Notes under the pieces: generated by a model
Told to the model about the DNA's origin: nothing
The model's database searches: none
Seen by the model: only the letters and a program-made list of their open reading frames with translations
From: Pseudomonas flavescens
GTDB lineage: Bacteria; Pseudomonadota; Gammaproteobacteria; Pseudomonadales; Pseudomonadaceae
Reading direction: 5' to 3'
Length of the DNA stretch: 64,000 nt
NCBI RefSeq assembly: GCF_013408425.1
Contig: NZ_JACBYV010000001.1
Coordinates: 1,364,001-1,428,000 of the forward strand
Translations under genes and position numbers: made by a program
In this document: piece by piece, positions 28,393 through 37,174 of the stretch
How positions within the stretch are numbered: position 1 is the first letter of the stretch
Layout: every line of letters starts with the position of its first letter

Positions 28393-29376
28393 ATGCGTAA
28401 GTTGATTGCCGTCGCTGCCCTGGCCGCGACCGCGGTGCTGCCTTTTGCTGCCCATTCGGCGGACAAGGTCCGTATCGGTTACTGGACCAGCGGTGTGAGC
28501 CTGGGCTACGGCTCGGTGCTCGAATCCAAGGATTTCCTCGCCGAACGCGGCATCGACGCCGAATTCGTGCACTTCCCCGACGTCAATGCGCCGATCCGCG
28601 CACTGGCCGCCGGCTCCATCGACCTGGCGTTCGGCGCACCGCTTGCCGGGGTGTTCTCGACGGCGGCCGAAGGCGTGCCGATCCGGATCTTCGCGGCGAC
28701 CCAGCCAGCCGATGTGCAGTTCGTGGTGCCGGCCGATTCGCCGATCACCTCGCTGGCCGAGCTCAAGGGCAAGAAAATCGGCATGTCGCCGGCCGGCTCT
28801 TCGGTGGCGGTGATCGCTGGCGCCGTGCTGGCCGGCAACCATGGCATCCAGACCAACGACTTCTCCCTGGTCGGCGGTAACGAGTCGCGTCTGGCGCAGT
28901 TCCTGGCGCAGAAACAGGTGGATGGCGCGGCCCTGCGTTCGGTCACCATCGCCCAGCTCGAAGACGAGCTGAAGGTCAAGCGCCTGGGCAGCTTTGCCGA
29001 GGAATGGAAGACCCTCACGCACGCCGAGGCAGTGCCGTACATCGGCGTCGGCACGGTGGCCGCCAAGCTGGTCGACGACAAGCCGGAGGTCGTCGCCCGG
29101 GTCATCGCCGGCCTGCGCGATACGCTCGCCTGGGGCAAGGCGCACCCGGATGAAGTCGTCCGCATTCTGCAGAAGAGCGCCAACCTGCCCGAGCAGGATG
29201 CCCGCGTGTACGTCGGCCAGTGGGATGCCATGAACCGCATCGCCTTCGAGCCGGCGGACATCGAGACCCTGCGTCGTCAGCACCAGGTGTTCGTCGACGG
29301 CGGCCTGATCAAGGGCGAACTCAAGGACGACCTGTTCGCCACCGAACCCTACACCCAAGCCAAACACATCAAGTAA
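28393..29376 (+). CDS. Periplasmic substrate-binding protein, SsuA/NMT1 type (system 1)
   Basis: A 327-aa secreted protein with signal peptide M-R-K-L-I-A-V-A-A-L-A-A-T-A-V-L-P-F-A-A-H-S-A (cleavage after about residue 23). The mature protein has the family pattern: R-I-G-Y-W at the first strand, G-S-I-D-L-A-F-G-A hinge, and L-K-G-K-K-I-G near residue 125. Ligand is not predictable; relatives bind sulfonates, taurine, pyrimidine precursors or aromatic acids. ATG at 28393 has an AAGGAT ribosome site. Confidence 0.88.
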   Translation: MRKLIAVAALAATAVLPFAAHSADKVRIGYWTSGVSLGYGSVLESKDFLAERGIDAEFVHFPDVNAPIRALAAGSIDLAFGAPLAGVFSTAAEGVPIRIFAATQPADVQFVVPADSPITSLAELKGKKIGMSPAGSSVAVIAGAVLAGNHGIQTNDFSLVGGNESRLAQFLAQKQVDGAALRSVTIAQLEDELKVKRLGSFAEEWKTLTHAEAVPYIGVGTVAAKLVDDKPEVVARVIAGLRDTLAWGKAHPDEVVRILQKSANLPEQDARVYVGQWDAMNRIAFEPADIETLRRQHQVFVDGGLIKGELKDDLFATEPYTQAKHIK

Positions 29377-29393
29377 TCACGGAGACAACGACT

Positions 29394-30410
29394 GTGAGCA
29401 AGACCATGAAAGCCCTGGTACTCGACGAACACGGCGACCTCGACCAGTTGCGCGTCGTCACCGACAAGCCGATACCGGCAGTGGGCAGCGGACACGTGGT
29501 AATTCGCGTTGGCGCATCGTCCTTCAATTACCACGATGTATTCACGGTGAAGGGCATGCCCGGCATCAAGGTGCCGCTGCCGGTAGTCATCGGCCTGGAT
29601 CTGGCCGGCACCATCAGCGAGCTGGGTGAAGGTGTCGAGGGCTGGAAGGTCGGTGACCGCGTGCTGATCAACCCGCTGAAACCCGACGTCGGTCTGATGG
29701 GCGAGATGGTCGACGGCGGCATGGCCGAGTACGCCCTGGTCGATGCGCGGCAGCTGATCCGTCTGCCCTATGCCGTGAGTTTCGAACAGGCGGCGGCCTT
29801 GCCGGTGGCCTATGGCACCGCCCACCGCATGCTGATCACCCACAACACCGTGAAGGCAGGGGACCGCGTGCTGATCCTCGGTGCCAGCGGTGGCGTGGGC
29901 ACCGCCTGCGTGATTCTCGCCAAACTGCTGGGCGCCGAGGTGATCGCCTGTGCGGGCAGCGACGAGAAGGGCGAGCGCCTCAAGGCCCTGGGTGCCGACC
30001 ACGTCATCAACTACCGCGATACCGACTTCTCCAAGTGGGCCATCGGCCAGTACGGCAAGCCGCAGCGCCGCAACTACGAAGGCGGCGTGGACGTGGTGAT
30101 CAACTTCACCGGTGGCGACACCTGGCTGCCATCGCTCAAGTGCATCAAGCGCGGCGGCACGCTGCTGGTGTGCGGTGCTACCGCTGGCCACGACCCCAAG
30201 GAAGACCTGCGCTACGTCTGGAGCTTCGAACTCAACATCAAAGGCTCGAACAGCTTCTACGAAGACAACCTGGTCGGGCTCCTCGACCTGATCGCCGAAG
30301 GTCGGATCGACCCGATCATCGACCGCGTACTGCCCCTCGAACAGGCCGCCGAAGGCCTGGCGCTGATCCGTGATCGCGAAGTGCTGGGCAAGGTGGTCGT
30401 CACGCCCTGA
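29394..30410 (+). CDS. Medium-chain dehydrogenase/quinone-reductase-like oxidoreductase
   Basis: A 338-aa MDR-superfamily enzyme. N-terminal GroES-like half, then a Rossmann domain with G-A-S-G-G-V-G-T-A (about 162-170) and the L-G-A-D-H-V-I-N-Y-R segment. The zinc-ligand cysteines of alcohol dehydrogenases are not seen at the usual places (A-S-S-F-N-Y-H-D instead), so it is more likely a zinc-free NADPH-dependent quinone or enoyl reductase. Start GTG at 29394 follows GGAG by 9 bp; ATG at 29406 is too far. 17 bp after the binding-protein gene. Confidence 0.8.
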   Translation: MSKTMKALVLDEHGDLDQLRVVTDKPIPAVGSGHVVIRVGASSFNYHDVFTVKGMPGIKVPLPVVIGLDLAGTISELGEGVEGWKVGDRVLINPLKPDVGLMGEMVDGGMAEYALVDARQLIRLPYAVSFEQAAALPVAYGTAHRMLITHNTVKAGDRVLILGASGGVGTACVILAKLLGAEVIACAGSDEKGERLKALGADHVINYRDTDFSKWAIGQYGKPQRRNYEGGVDVVINFTGGDTWLPSLKCIKRGGTLLVCGATAGHDPKEDLRYVWSFELNIKGSNSFYEDNLVGLLDLIAEGRIDPIIDRVLPLEQAAEGLALIRDREVLGKVVVTP

Positions 30411-30494
30411 CCGGCTTGCATCGATCAGCACCGTGCAATCGTCCGTTTGCGGGCGATTGCAGCACCTTCGAAACAACTCAACAGGATTGATCCC

Positions 30495-30917
30495 ATGACC
30501 GAAACGACACTTCCGAGCGCTGCCGATATCCAGGCCAAACTGCTCAAGGGCCCTTATCACCAATGGCTGGGCCTGCAGGTTCTGGCCGTGGGCGAGGGCA
30601 GCATCGAGCTCAGCGCGAAATGGCGCGAAGAATGGGTGGTGAATGTCGAGGGTGGCTACACCCACGGCGGCATACTCGCGGCGCTGGTCGATCTGACCGC
30701 GGACTGGGCGCTGGTGTCCAGAACCGGCAAAGGCGTGCCGACCATCGACCTGCGTGTCGACTACCACCGGCCAGCCAAGGGCGATCTGCGCGCCACGGGC
30801 ACGGTGATCAAGTTCGGCAAGCAGTTCTCGGTGGCCGAGGCGCAGGTCTTCGATGGCGAAGGCCATCTGGTTGCCAGCGGCCGCGGCGTCTATTCCACGC
30901 CCGCCCCTAAGGTGTGA
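30495..30917 (+). CDS. PaaI-type hotdog thioesterase
   Basis: A 140-aa single-hotdog protein with the PaaI motif G-G-Y-T-H-G-G-I-L-A-A-L-V-D (about 53-66), where the Asp and the H-G-G loop form the active site, and a V-D-Y-H-R-P-A-K-G strand. Hydrolyses an acyl- or aroyl-CoA thioester in the cytoplasm; the natural substrate here presumably comes from the CoA ligase of the same operon. ATG at 30495 follows AGGATTGATCCC. Confidence 0.83.
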   Translation: MTETTLPSAADIQAKLLKGPYHQWLGLQVLAVGEGSIELSAKWREEWVVNVEGGYTHGGILAALVDLTADWALVSRTGKGVPTIDLRVDYHRPAKGDLRATGTVIKFGKQFSVAEAQVFDGEGHLVASGRGVYSTPAPKV

Positions 30918-30921
30918 TCCC

Positions 30922-31710
30922 ATGAGTGCGGCACTGGACCACCTGGTCATCAACGCGCGCTTCGATCTCGATGCGGCTGCAGCCATCTTCGCGGGCCTGG
31001 GCTTCACGCTCACGCCCCGTGGGCATCACTCACTCGGCTCGATCAACAACCTGATCATGTTCGACGAGGGCTACCTGGAGCTGATCGGGCTGCCCGCCGG
31101 CGGCGAGCGTCTGCGCCAGGAAATCCTCGACAGCCCACCTGGTATCGACGGCCTGGTACTGGCCAGTGACGACCCCCGTGCCACCCATGCAGCGCTGGTG
31201 CAGGCCGGCTTTCTGGTCCAGCCGGTGCAGCATTTCTCCAGACCGGTGGAGGTCGATGGGGCCTCTCTTGACGCTCGCTTCGGTACCGTCCGGCTGGTGC
31301 CTGGGCAGTTCGCCGCTGGCCGGGTGTACTTCTGCCATCACCAAACACCGGAACTGGTCTGGCGGCCCGAGTGGCTGGGCCACGCCAATGGCATTCACCG
31401 CATCGAGCGGCTGACGGTAGTCAGCGAGCAACCCGAGCAGACACGTCAGGCGTTCGAGCGCCTGGGGCGTTTCGACGGACGATTCAGCGTCGAGGTCATC
31501 GATAGGGCGGCGTGGCGTACCAGAGATGTGCAGGCTGGAGGGCAAGAGCACGAGCGTGCCGAGCGCTTCGTTTCCATCGGCCTGCGTGGTGGCGATCCGG
31601 CAGACCTGGCGCGCCGCGCCACGAGTCTCGGCTTGCCCCATCGGCAGGAGGCCGATCGGGTCACCATCGTCATCCCGGGCTTCGCCACCGTGCTGGAGTG
31701 CCTGGCATGA
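30922..31710 (+). CDS. Glyoxalase-like (VOC) domain protein
   Basis: A 262-aa protein of the Glyoxalase_3-like group: L-D-H-L-V-I-N-A-R at the N terminus, an N-L-I-M-F-D-E-G-Y-L-E-L-I-G strand (about 47-60) with the Glu and the early His that could bind metal, then F-A-G-R-V-Y-F-C-H-H-Q-T-P-E-L-V-W and a second half. Members are uncharacterised hydrolase, lyase or isomerase-like proteins. Four bp after the thioesterase stop, and overlapping the ligase start. Confidence 0.72.
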   Translation: MSAALDHLVINARFDLDAAAAIFAGLGFTLTPRGHHSLGSINNLIMFDEGYLELIGLPAGGERLRQEILDSPPGIDGLVLASDDPRATHAALVQAGFLVQPVQHFSRPVEVDGASLDARFGTVRLVPGQFAAGRVYFCHHQTPELVWRPEWLGHANGIHRIERLTVVSEQPEQTRQAFERLGRFDGRFSVEVIDRAAWRTRDVQAGGQEHERAERFVSIGLRGGDPADLARRATSLGLPHRQEADRVTIVIPGFATVLECLA

Positions 31711-33242
31711 ATGCGCAGATCGCCAATTTGGGCAGTGTGATCGGCCGCGACAGTCCGGGTGAGCGACTGGCGTTCATCGGCCTCGACAGCCAGTTGAACG
31801 AGTCGCGCTGCACCTACCGTGAACTGGACGAGCTGGCCAATGGCATTGCTCGTGCTCTGCTTGCCCGGGGCTTCGCGCCTGGGCAGCGCATCGCCTTGCT
31901 GGCCTTCAACTCGGTGGCTTGCATCGCGGCCGTGCTCGGCATCATGCGCGCCGGGCTGGTCGCCGTGCCGGTCAATCACCGATTCCCCAGGGCGCTGATC
32001 GATTATGTGATCGCCGACAGTGGCGCGCGCCTGCTGTTCTGCGACGCGCCGCATCGAGATGCAGCCCCCGACATGCCGCGCGTATCGCTGGAGGCGGATG
32101 AGCTGGCGGCTTTCGCTCAACGGGGGCCTCTGCAAGCCTTCCAGCCGCTCGGTGACGAGCCGGCGATGATGCTTTACACCTCCGGTTCCACTGGCAAGCC
32201 CAAGGGCGTGGTGCTCAGCCACCGCGCTCACCTGTGGATCGTGCGCACCCGTTTGCAGGCCACCCCGCTGGCCGACGAGCGTGCGTTGATCGCGGCGCCG
32301 CTGTACCACATGAATGCGCTGGCGCTGGCGCTTCTCGTCCTGGCCAGCGGTGCCACCGCGATACTGCTGCCGCAGTTCAGTGCCGTCACCTATATCGAGG
32401 CGATCCAGCGTTACCGCTGTACCTGGCTGACCGCCGTGCCGCCGATGATCGCCATGATGCTGCGCGAGCAGGCGCTGCTGGAGCGCGCCGACCTGTCATC
32501 CGTGCGGGTGGTGCGCATGGGCTCGGCGCCGGTGAGTGCGAGCCTGCTCGAGCAGATCCACCGCCTGCTGCCGAATGCACGGATCATCAATGCCTATGGC
32601 ACCACCGAAGGTGGTCCGGTGGTCTTCGGCGCCCACCCACAGGGGCTGGCCAGCCCGGCGCTATCGGTGGGGCACGCCCACCCGGACGTGCAACTGCGCC
32701 TGCGCGATGAGGCAGGGCTGCTGGCGGATGAGGGCGTGCTCGAGTTGAAGAGCCCCGGGCTGATGTCCGGCTACCACAACCGGCCTGACCTGGCCGCGCC
32801 GTTCACGGCCGATGGCTTCTACGTGACGGGCGACGTGTTCCGCCGCGATGCCGATGGTTTCCATACCTTCGTGGGCCGTCGTGACGACATGTTCGTCAGC
32901 GGTGGCGAGAACATCTATCCCGGCGAGGTGGAAAAGCTGCTCGAACGTCACCCCGCGGTGCAGCAGGCCTGCGTGGTGCCAGTCGAGGACGAGATCAAAG
33001 GGTTCAAACCCATGGCTTTCGTCGTGCGGCGCCAAGGCAGCCAGGTCAGCGAGGCCGAGATCAAGGGCTTCACCCTGGAGCATGCGCCGGCCTATCAGCA
33101 CCCGCGCCGGGTATGGTTCGTCGACACCTTGCCGCTTGCTTCCACCCACAAGATCGACCGCAAGGCCTTGCTCGACAAGGCTCGGCAAAACCTCCAGAAC
33201 AGTGGCCGGACCACCGGAGCGTTGGAGCGCCAACCCATCTGA
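31707..33242 (+). CDS. Acyl-CoA ligase (AMP-forming), class I adenylate-forming
   Basis: A 511-aa enzyme that adenylates a carboxylic acid and transfers it to CoA. P-loop Y-T-S-G-S-T-G-K-P-K-G at residues 157-167, N-A-Y-G-T-T-E-G-G-P (about 296-305), Y-x-T-G-D-V-F-R-R-D, and the C-terminal catalytic lysine in T-H-K-I-D-R-K-A-L are all present. ATG at 31707 overlaps the VOC stop. Substrate unknown; with two thioesterase-like genes and a reductase it implies a CoA-dependent degradation route. Confidence 0.87.
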   Translation: MNAQIANLGSVIGRDSPGERLAFIGLDSQLNESRCTYRELDELANGIARALLARGFAPGQRIALLAFNSVACIAAVLGIMRAGLVAVPVNHRFPRALIDYVIADSGARLLFCDAPHRDAAPDMPRVSLEADELAAFAQRGPLQAFQPLGDEPAMMLYTSGSTGKPKGVVLSHRAHLWIVRTRLQATPLADERALIAAPLYHMNALALALLVLASGATAILLPQFSAVTYIEAIQRYRCTWLTAVPPMIAMMLREQALLERADLSSVRVVRMGSAPVSASLLEQIHRLLPNARIINAYGTTEGGPVVFGAHPQGLASPALSVGHAHPDVQLRLRDEAGLLADEGVLELKSPGLMSGYHNRPDLAAPFTADGFYVTGDVFRRDADGFHTFVGRRDDMFVSGGENIYPGEVEKLLERHPAVQQACVVPVEDEIKGFKPMAFVVRRQGSQVSEAEIKGFTLEHAPAYQHPRRVWFVDTLPLASTHKIDRKALLDKARQNLQNSGRTTGALERQPI

Positions 33243-33270
33243 CTTTCAACACAACCCAGGATCTGCCTCC

Positions 33271-34335
33271 ATGCGCTTCGCCATTCGCTCATTGCTGCCC
33301 CTCACGCTGGCAGTTGCCAGCCACGCCCATGCCCTCGACCAGGTCACCGTCGCCCTTGCCATTCCCGCCGCCGTTCACGACGGCGCGCCTTACGCCGCAG
33401 CCCAGGAACTGGGGCTGTTCAAGGAACAGGGGCTGAGCGTCGAGACCGTGGTCTTCCAGGGGGCTGGCGCCTTGTTGCCACAGGTTGCCAGCAAACGGGT
33501 GACATTCGGCTTCCCGGTCGCTGAACCGGTGCTTTCCAGCCACTTCAACAAGAACCCGTTGCCGCTGCGTTATTTCTACAACGGCGTTCCCAGCCAGACT
33601 CTGGAATACCAGGTACTCGCCGATTCGTCGATCAAGACCCTGGCCGATCTCGAGGGCAAGAAGATCGGGGTCGGTGCCTTGACCTGGGGCACCTTGCCGA
33701 ACAGCCGTGCAGCCCTGCGCGTCGCCGGCCTGGAGCCTGGCAAAAACGTCGAATTCGTCGCCGTCGGCGCACTCGGCGCGGGTTTTCAGGCGCTGCGCAG
33801 CGGTCAGGTGGATGCGCTCAACTTCAACAACAGTTGGGGTGACATGCTGGAACTGTCCGGCACGCAAACCCGGCGCATCCAGTATCCCGAGGTGTTTCAG
33901 AACAACCCCGGCAACGGCTTCATCGCTCACCAGGACACCTTCAAGGACAACCCCGATCTGATCCGCCGTTTCGGCCGCGCCTATACCGAGGCACAGTTCG
34001 TGTGCGAGGTGAACCCGGCGTTCTGCGTCCAGGCATTCTGGCGTCAGCACCCTGAAAGCAAGCCTGCCGATGCCCAGGGCAAGGGCCTCGAAGACGCCAA
34101 GACGCTGCTCGCTCGCCGTTTGCAGCGCACCTTGTATTCCCCGGATGGCAGCCCGCGCGTACCGGGGCAATATGACCTGCAGGCGATTCGCGCTGCGGTA
34201 CAGGCCATGGCCGAGGCGGGCGAGTTCCCCAGTGCCGAGGTGCCGGTGGAGCAGGTGTTCTCCAACGAGTTCGTACCCGCCTTCAACGATTTCGACCGTG
34301 ACGCGCTGCGCAAGCGTGCGGAGGCGGCGAAATGA
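33271..34335 (+). CDS. Periplasmic substrate-binding protein, NMT1 type (system 2)
   Basis: A 354-aa protein with a signal peptide (M-R-F-A-I-R-S-L-L-P-L-T-L-A-V-A-S-H-A-H-A, cleavage after A21). Family features: P-Y-A-A-A-Q-E-L-G-L-F-K-E-Q-G, D-L-E-G-K-K-I-G-V and N-F-N-N-S-W-G-D. Little similarity to the first binding protein of the operon. It has a cysteine pair (V-C-E-V-N-P-A-F-C) that could form a disulfide. Belongs with the ATPase at 35636 and permease at 36387, separated from them by a hydrolase gene. Confidence 0.85.
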   Translation: MRFAIRSLLPLTLAVASHAHALDQVTVALAIPAAVHDGAPYAAAQELGLFKEQGLSVETVVFQGAGALLPQVASKRVTFGFPVAEPVLSSHFNKNPLPLRYFYNGVPSQTLEYQVLADSSIKTLADLEGKKIGVGALTWGTLPNSRAALRVAGLEPGKNVEFVAVGALGAGFQALRSGQVDALNFNNSWGDMLELSGTQTRRIQYPEVFQNNPGNGFIAHQDTFKDNPDLIRRFGRAYTEAQFVCEVNPAFCVQAFWRQHPESKPADAQGKGLEDAKTLLARRLQRTLYSPDGSPRVPGQYDLQAIRAAVQAMAEAGEFPSAEVPVEQVFSNEFVPAFNDFDRDALRKRAEAAK

Positions 34336-35639
34336 CCCCGGCGTTCGAGATCGACATTGCCGATGGGCTGATCGACCAGCCCCGGCGCGTTCGGGTGCTG
34401 GGATTGAGCCCGGGTGTGGCGCATCTGACGGCGACCCTGGAACATCCCGATGGCAGCCTGTGGCAGAGCGAGGCCAGCTTCGAAGTCGCTGCCGACGGCG
34501 TGCTGGATATCGATGCACAAGTGCCCCTTGCTGGCGACTGGAGCGAGCTGGAGGCGCTGGCGCCGGTGTGGGCGTTGCGCCAGTTGAGCCCGCCCCGCAG
34601 GCCGCAAGCCAGCGAGGGGCTGGACCCCCTGTCGATTCGCTTGCAGATAGGCGATGCCGCTGGCGGTAGCGCCTCGGCCACGCTCACCCAGCGCTTTCTC
34701 GCCCCCGGGGTGAGCCGCCGTGAAATCCGCGATGAGGGGCTTTCCGCAACCGTGTTCAGCCCCGCCGGCGATGGCCCACACCCGCTGGTGATCGTGCTCA
34801 ATGGTTCGGGGGGCGGTACGCCGGAGCAACGTGCGGCGCTGTATGCCGCCCATGGCTATGCGGCACTGGCTTTGGCCTTTTTCAAGGCGCCGGGGCGGCC
34901 CGAGCATATTTCCGACACGCCGCTGGAGTACTTCGAGCAGGCACTGCTCTGGGCGCGGCGCGAGCTGCAGCCGCGGCATGGCTTCATCGCCGTCGCCGGC
35001 TTGTCTCGCGGCGGTGAGCTGGCATTGCTGCTGGGGGCGACCTTTCCCGAGTTGGTATCCGCGGTGATCGGCTACGTGCCGAGCGCGGTGATCCACGGCA
35101 CCTTGCGGGCAGGGCGTCCGGAGCAGCCACGTGACGCCGACGCATGGACATGGCGTGGCCAGCCGCTGCGCAATGTCTGGAGGGACAACCCCGCGGCGGA
35201 CTGGCGGGCCTTCGACCAGCCCCCCGAACCCGGGGCGGCGATTCGCCAGGCACCGGCCTTCGTGGCAGTGGAAGCCCATGCAGCCAGCGTCGCGGCGGCA
35301 CGCATTGCCGTTGAGCGCATCGATGGGCCGATCCTGCTCATCTCGGGGACCGACGATGGTTTCTGGCCGTCCAGCGCTTACAGCGAGCGTATTCAGGCCG
35401 AACTGCAGGCGGCAGGGCATGCCTGGCCGGTCAGCCATGCGCGCAATGAAGGGGCAGGTCACGCCATCGGCTTTCCCTGCGTGCCCACCACGCAGATCGC
35501 CAAGGTTCATCCGGTCGCCGGTGTGCTGATCAGTGGTGGCGGCACCCCGGCAGCCAATGCCCGTGCCAACCGCGAGAGCTGGCAGGCCGTGCTGAAGTTC
35601 CTGGCCGATGCGCTGCGTGCACGGGAGACGCAGCCATGA
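34332..35639 (+). CDS. BAAT/ACOT-family acyl-CoA thioesterase-like hydrolase
   Basis: A 435-aa protein: an N-terminal beta-sandwich (about 1-125) of the acyl-CoA thioester hydrolase/BAAT type and a C-terminal alpha/beta hydrolase domain (about 130-435). The triad can be read: Ser225 in G-L-S-R-G-G, Asp341 or Asp342 in I-S-G-T-D-D-G, His377 in G-A-G-H-A-I-G. No signal peptide, so cytoplasmic. A serine nucleophile fits thioesterases; amino-acid N-acyltransferases of this family use Cys. Overlaps both neighbours by 4 bp. Confidence 0.78.
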   Translation: MTPAFEIDIADGLIDQPRRVRVLGLSPGVAHLTATLEHPDGSLWQSEASFEVAADGVLDIDAQVPLAGDWSELEALAPVWALRQLSPPRRPQASEGLDPLSIRLQIGDAAGGSASATLTQRFLAPGVSRREIRDEGLSATVFSPAGDGPHPLVIVLNGSGGGTPEQRAALYAAHGYAALALAFFKAPGRPEHISDTPLEYFEQALLWARRELQPRHGFIAVAGLSRGGELALLLGATFPELVSAVIGYVPSAVIHGTLRAGRPEQPRDADAWTWRGQPLRNVWRDNPAADWRAFDQPPEPGAAIRQAPAFVAVEAHAASVAAARIAVERIDGPILLISGTDDGFWPSSAYSERIQAELQAAGHAWPVSHARNEGAGHAIGFPCVPTTQIAKVHPVAGVLISGGGTPAANARANRESWQAVLKFLADALRARETQP

Positions 35640-36394
35640 GCGCGGCCTTGACCCTGCAGGAGGTGGGGCTGACCTACCAGACCCGTCGCGGAGAGATTCA
35701 GGCCCTGGCCGACGTGAGCATGAGCATCGCCGACGGGGAGTTCGTCGCGGTGCTCGGGCCCTCCGGCTGTGGCAAGTCCACCGTCCTCAAACTGGCGGCA
35801 GGCTTGCTCGACGCCAGCCAAGGGCGAGTGGTGGTCGCCGGGCAGGCGATAGAAGGCCCTGGCCGGCATACCGGCGTGGTGTTCCAGAAACCCAATCTGC
35901 TGCCCTGGAAAACCGTGCTGAACAACGTGCTGCTACCGGCACGCACGCTTGGCCTGCCCATCGACGAGGCTCGCCAGCGGGCGACGGCGCTGCTCGAGCT
36001 GGTCGGCCTCGGCCCGTTCGCCAACGACTACCCGTTCGAACTCTCCGGGGGCATGCAGCAGCGTGTCGGCATCGCCCGCATGCTGTTGCACGATCCGCAA
36101 CTGCTGCTGATGGACGAGCCGTTCGCCGCCCTCGATGCCTTGTCACGGGAGGCACTGACCCTAGAGCTGCAACACATCTGGAGCCAGCAGCGCAAATCGG
36201 TGCTGTTCATCACCCACAGCATTCAGGAGGCGGTGTTTCTCGCGGACCGGGTGCTGGTCATGTCGCCGCGCCCCGGGCGCATCATCGACGAGGTGGCGAT
36301 CACGCTACCGCGCCCGCGCACCCTGGAAACCCTGGCCGACCCGGCGTTCATCGCGCTCTGCCAACAACTGCGAAGGCACTTCACCCATGCGTAG
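35636..36394 (+). CDS. ABC transporter ATPase, SsuB/TauB type (system 2)
   Basis: A 252-aa ATPase with Walker A G-P-S-G-C-G-K-S-T, Q-loop F-Q-K-P-N-L-L-P-W, signature L-S-G-G-M-Q-Q-R-V-G-I-A-R, Walker B L-L-M-D-E-P-F and switch H-S-I-Q-E-A. Distinct from the first ATPase (different Q-loop and linker), so this is a second transporter, not a tandem duplicate. Its end overlaps the permease start by 8 bp. Confidence 0.9.
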   Translation: MSAALTLQEVGLTYQTRRGEIQALADVSMSIADGEFVAVLGPSGCGKSTVLKLAAGLLDASQGRVVVAGQAIEGPGRHTGVVFQKPNLLPWKTVLNNVLLPARTLGLPIDEARQRATALLELVGLGPFANDYPFELSGGMQQRVGIARMLLHDPQLLLMDEPFAALDALSREALTLELQHIWSQQRKSVLFITHSIQEAVFLADRVLVMSPRPGRIIDEVAITLPRPRTLETLADPAFIALCQQLRRHFTHA

Positions 36395-37163
36395 ATTGCT
36401 TCCCGTGCTCTATCCACTGACCAGCCTGGCGGTGCTGATCCTGATCTGGGATCTGTCCGTGCGCCTGCTCGAAATTCCCGACTATCTGCTGCCTGCGCCG
36501 CTGACGGTCTATCAGGCGCTGGCGGGCGGTTTTGCCGATGGCAGCCTGTGGCCGCACATCGGCGTCACCCTGGGTGAAACCCTCAGCGGTTACGTGATCG
36601 GCTGCCTGCTGGCGATCGTCCTGGGCGCCTTGCTGGCCGAGTCGGAAACCTTCGAGCGCTTCGTGTATCCCTTGCTGATCGGCCTGCAGGCGACACCCAA
36701 GGTCGCACTGGGGCCGATCATTCTGGTCTGGTTCGGCTTCGGCATGGCCTCGAAGATCGTGCTGGTGGCGCTGGTCTGCTTCTTCCCGCTGTTCGTCAAT
36801 ACGGTGAACGGCATTCGGCGAACCGACCCCGAATTGCTCGACGCCTGCCGTTCGTTTTCCGCGTCGCGGCTCTACCTGCTGATCCACGTGAAGTTTCCTG
36901 CGGCGGCGGGCGAGGTGTTCGCCGGTTTGCAGATCGGCGTGTCGCTGGCGCTGATCGGTGCGGTGGTCGGCGAGTTCCTTTCCGCCCAGCGTGGCCTGGG
37001 TTATCTGATCGCGTCCAGCTCGGTGAGCATGAGCCTGTCGACCATGTTCGCCGGTGTGATCCTGCTGGCGCTGATCGGTCTGTGCGGTGCGCAGACCGTG
37101 CGCTGGCTGCAACGCCGTGTGATCTTCTGGGAGCCGGGCGCTGTCCGATCCCGTAAACACTGA
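36387..37163 (+). CDS. ABC transporter permease, SsuC/TauC type (system 2)
   Basis: A 258-aa inner-membrane protein with about six helices. P-D-Y-L-L-P-A-P-L near residue 35 and the coupling loop C-R-S-F-S-A-S-R-L-Y-L-L-I-H-V-K-F-P-A-A (about 153-172) mark the family. ATG at 36387 lies inside the ATPase gene. Its stop is followed after 11 bp by the Ntn hydrolase start. Confidence 0.9.
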   Translation: MRRLLPVLYPLTSLAVLILIWDLSVRLLEIPDYLLPAPLTVYQALAGGFADGSLWPHIGVTLGETLSGYVIGCLLAIVLGALLAESETFERFVYPLLIGLQATPKVALGPIILVWFGFGMASKIVLVALVCFFPLFVNTVNGIRRTDPELLDACRSFSASRLYLLIHVKFPAAAGEVFAGLQIGVSLALIGAVVGEFLSAQRGLGYLIASSSVSMSLSTMFAGVILLALIGLCGAQTVRWLQRRVIFWEPGAVRSRKH

Positions 37164-37174
37164 TGGAGAACCCG

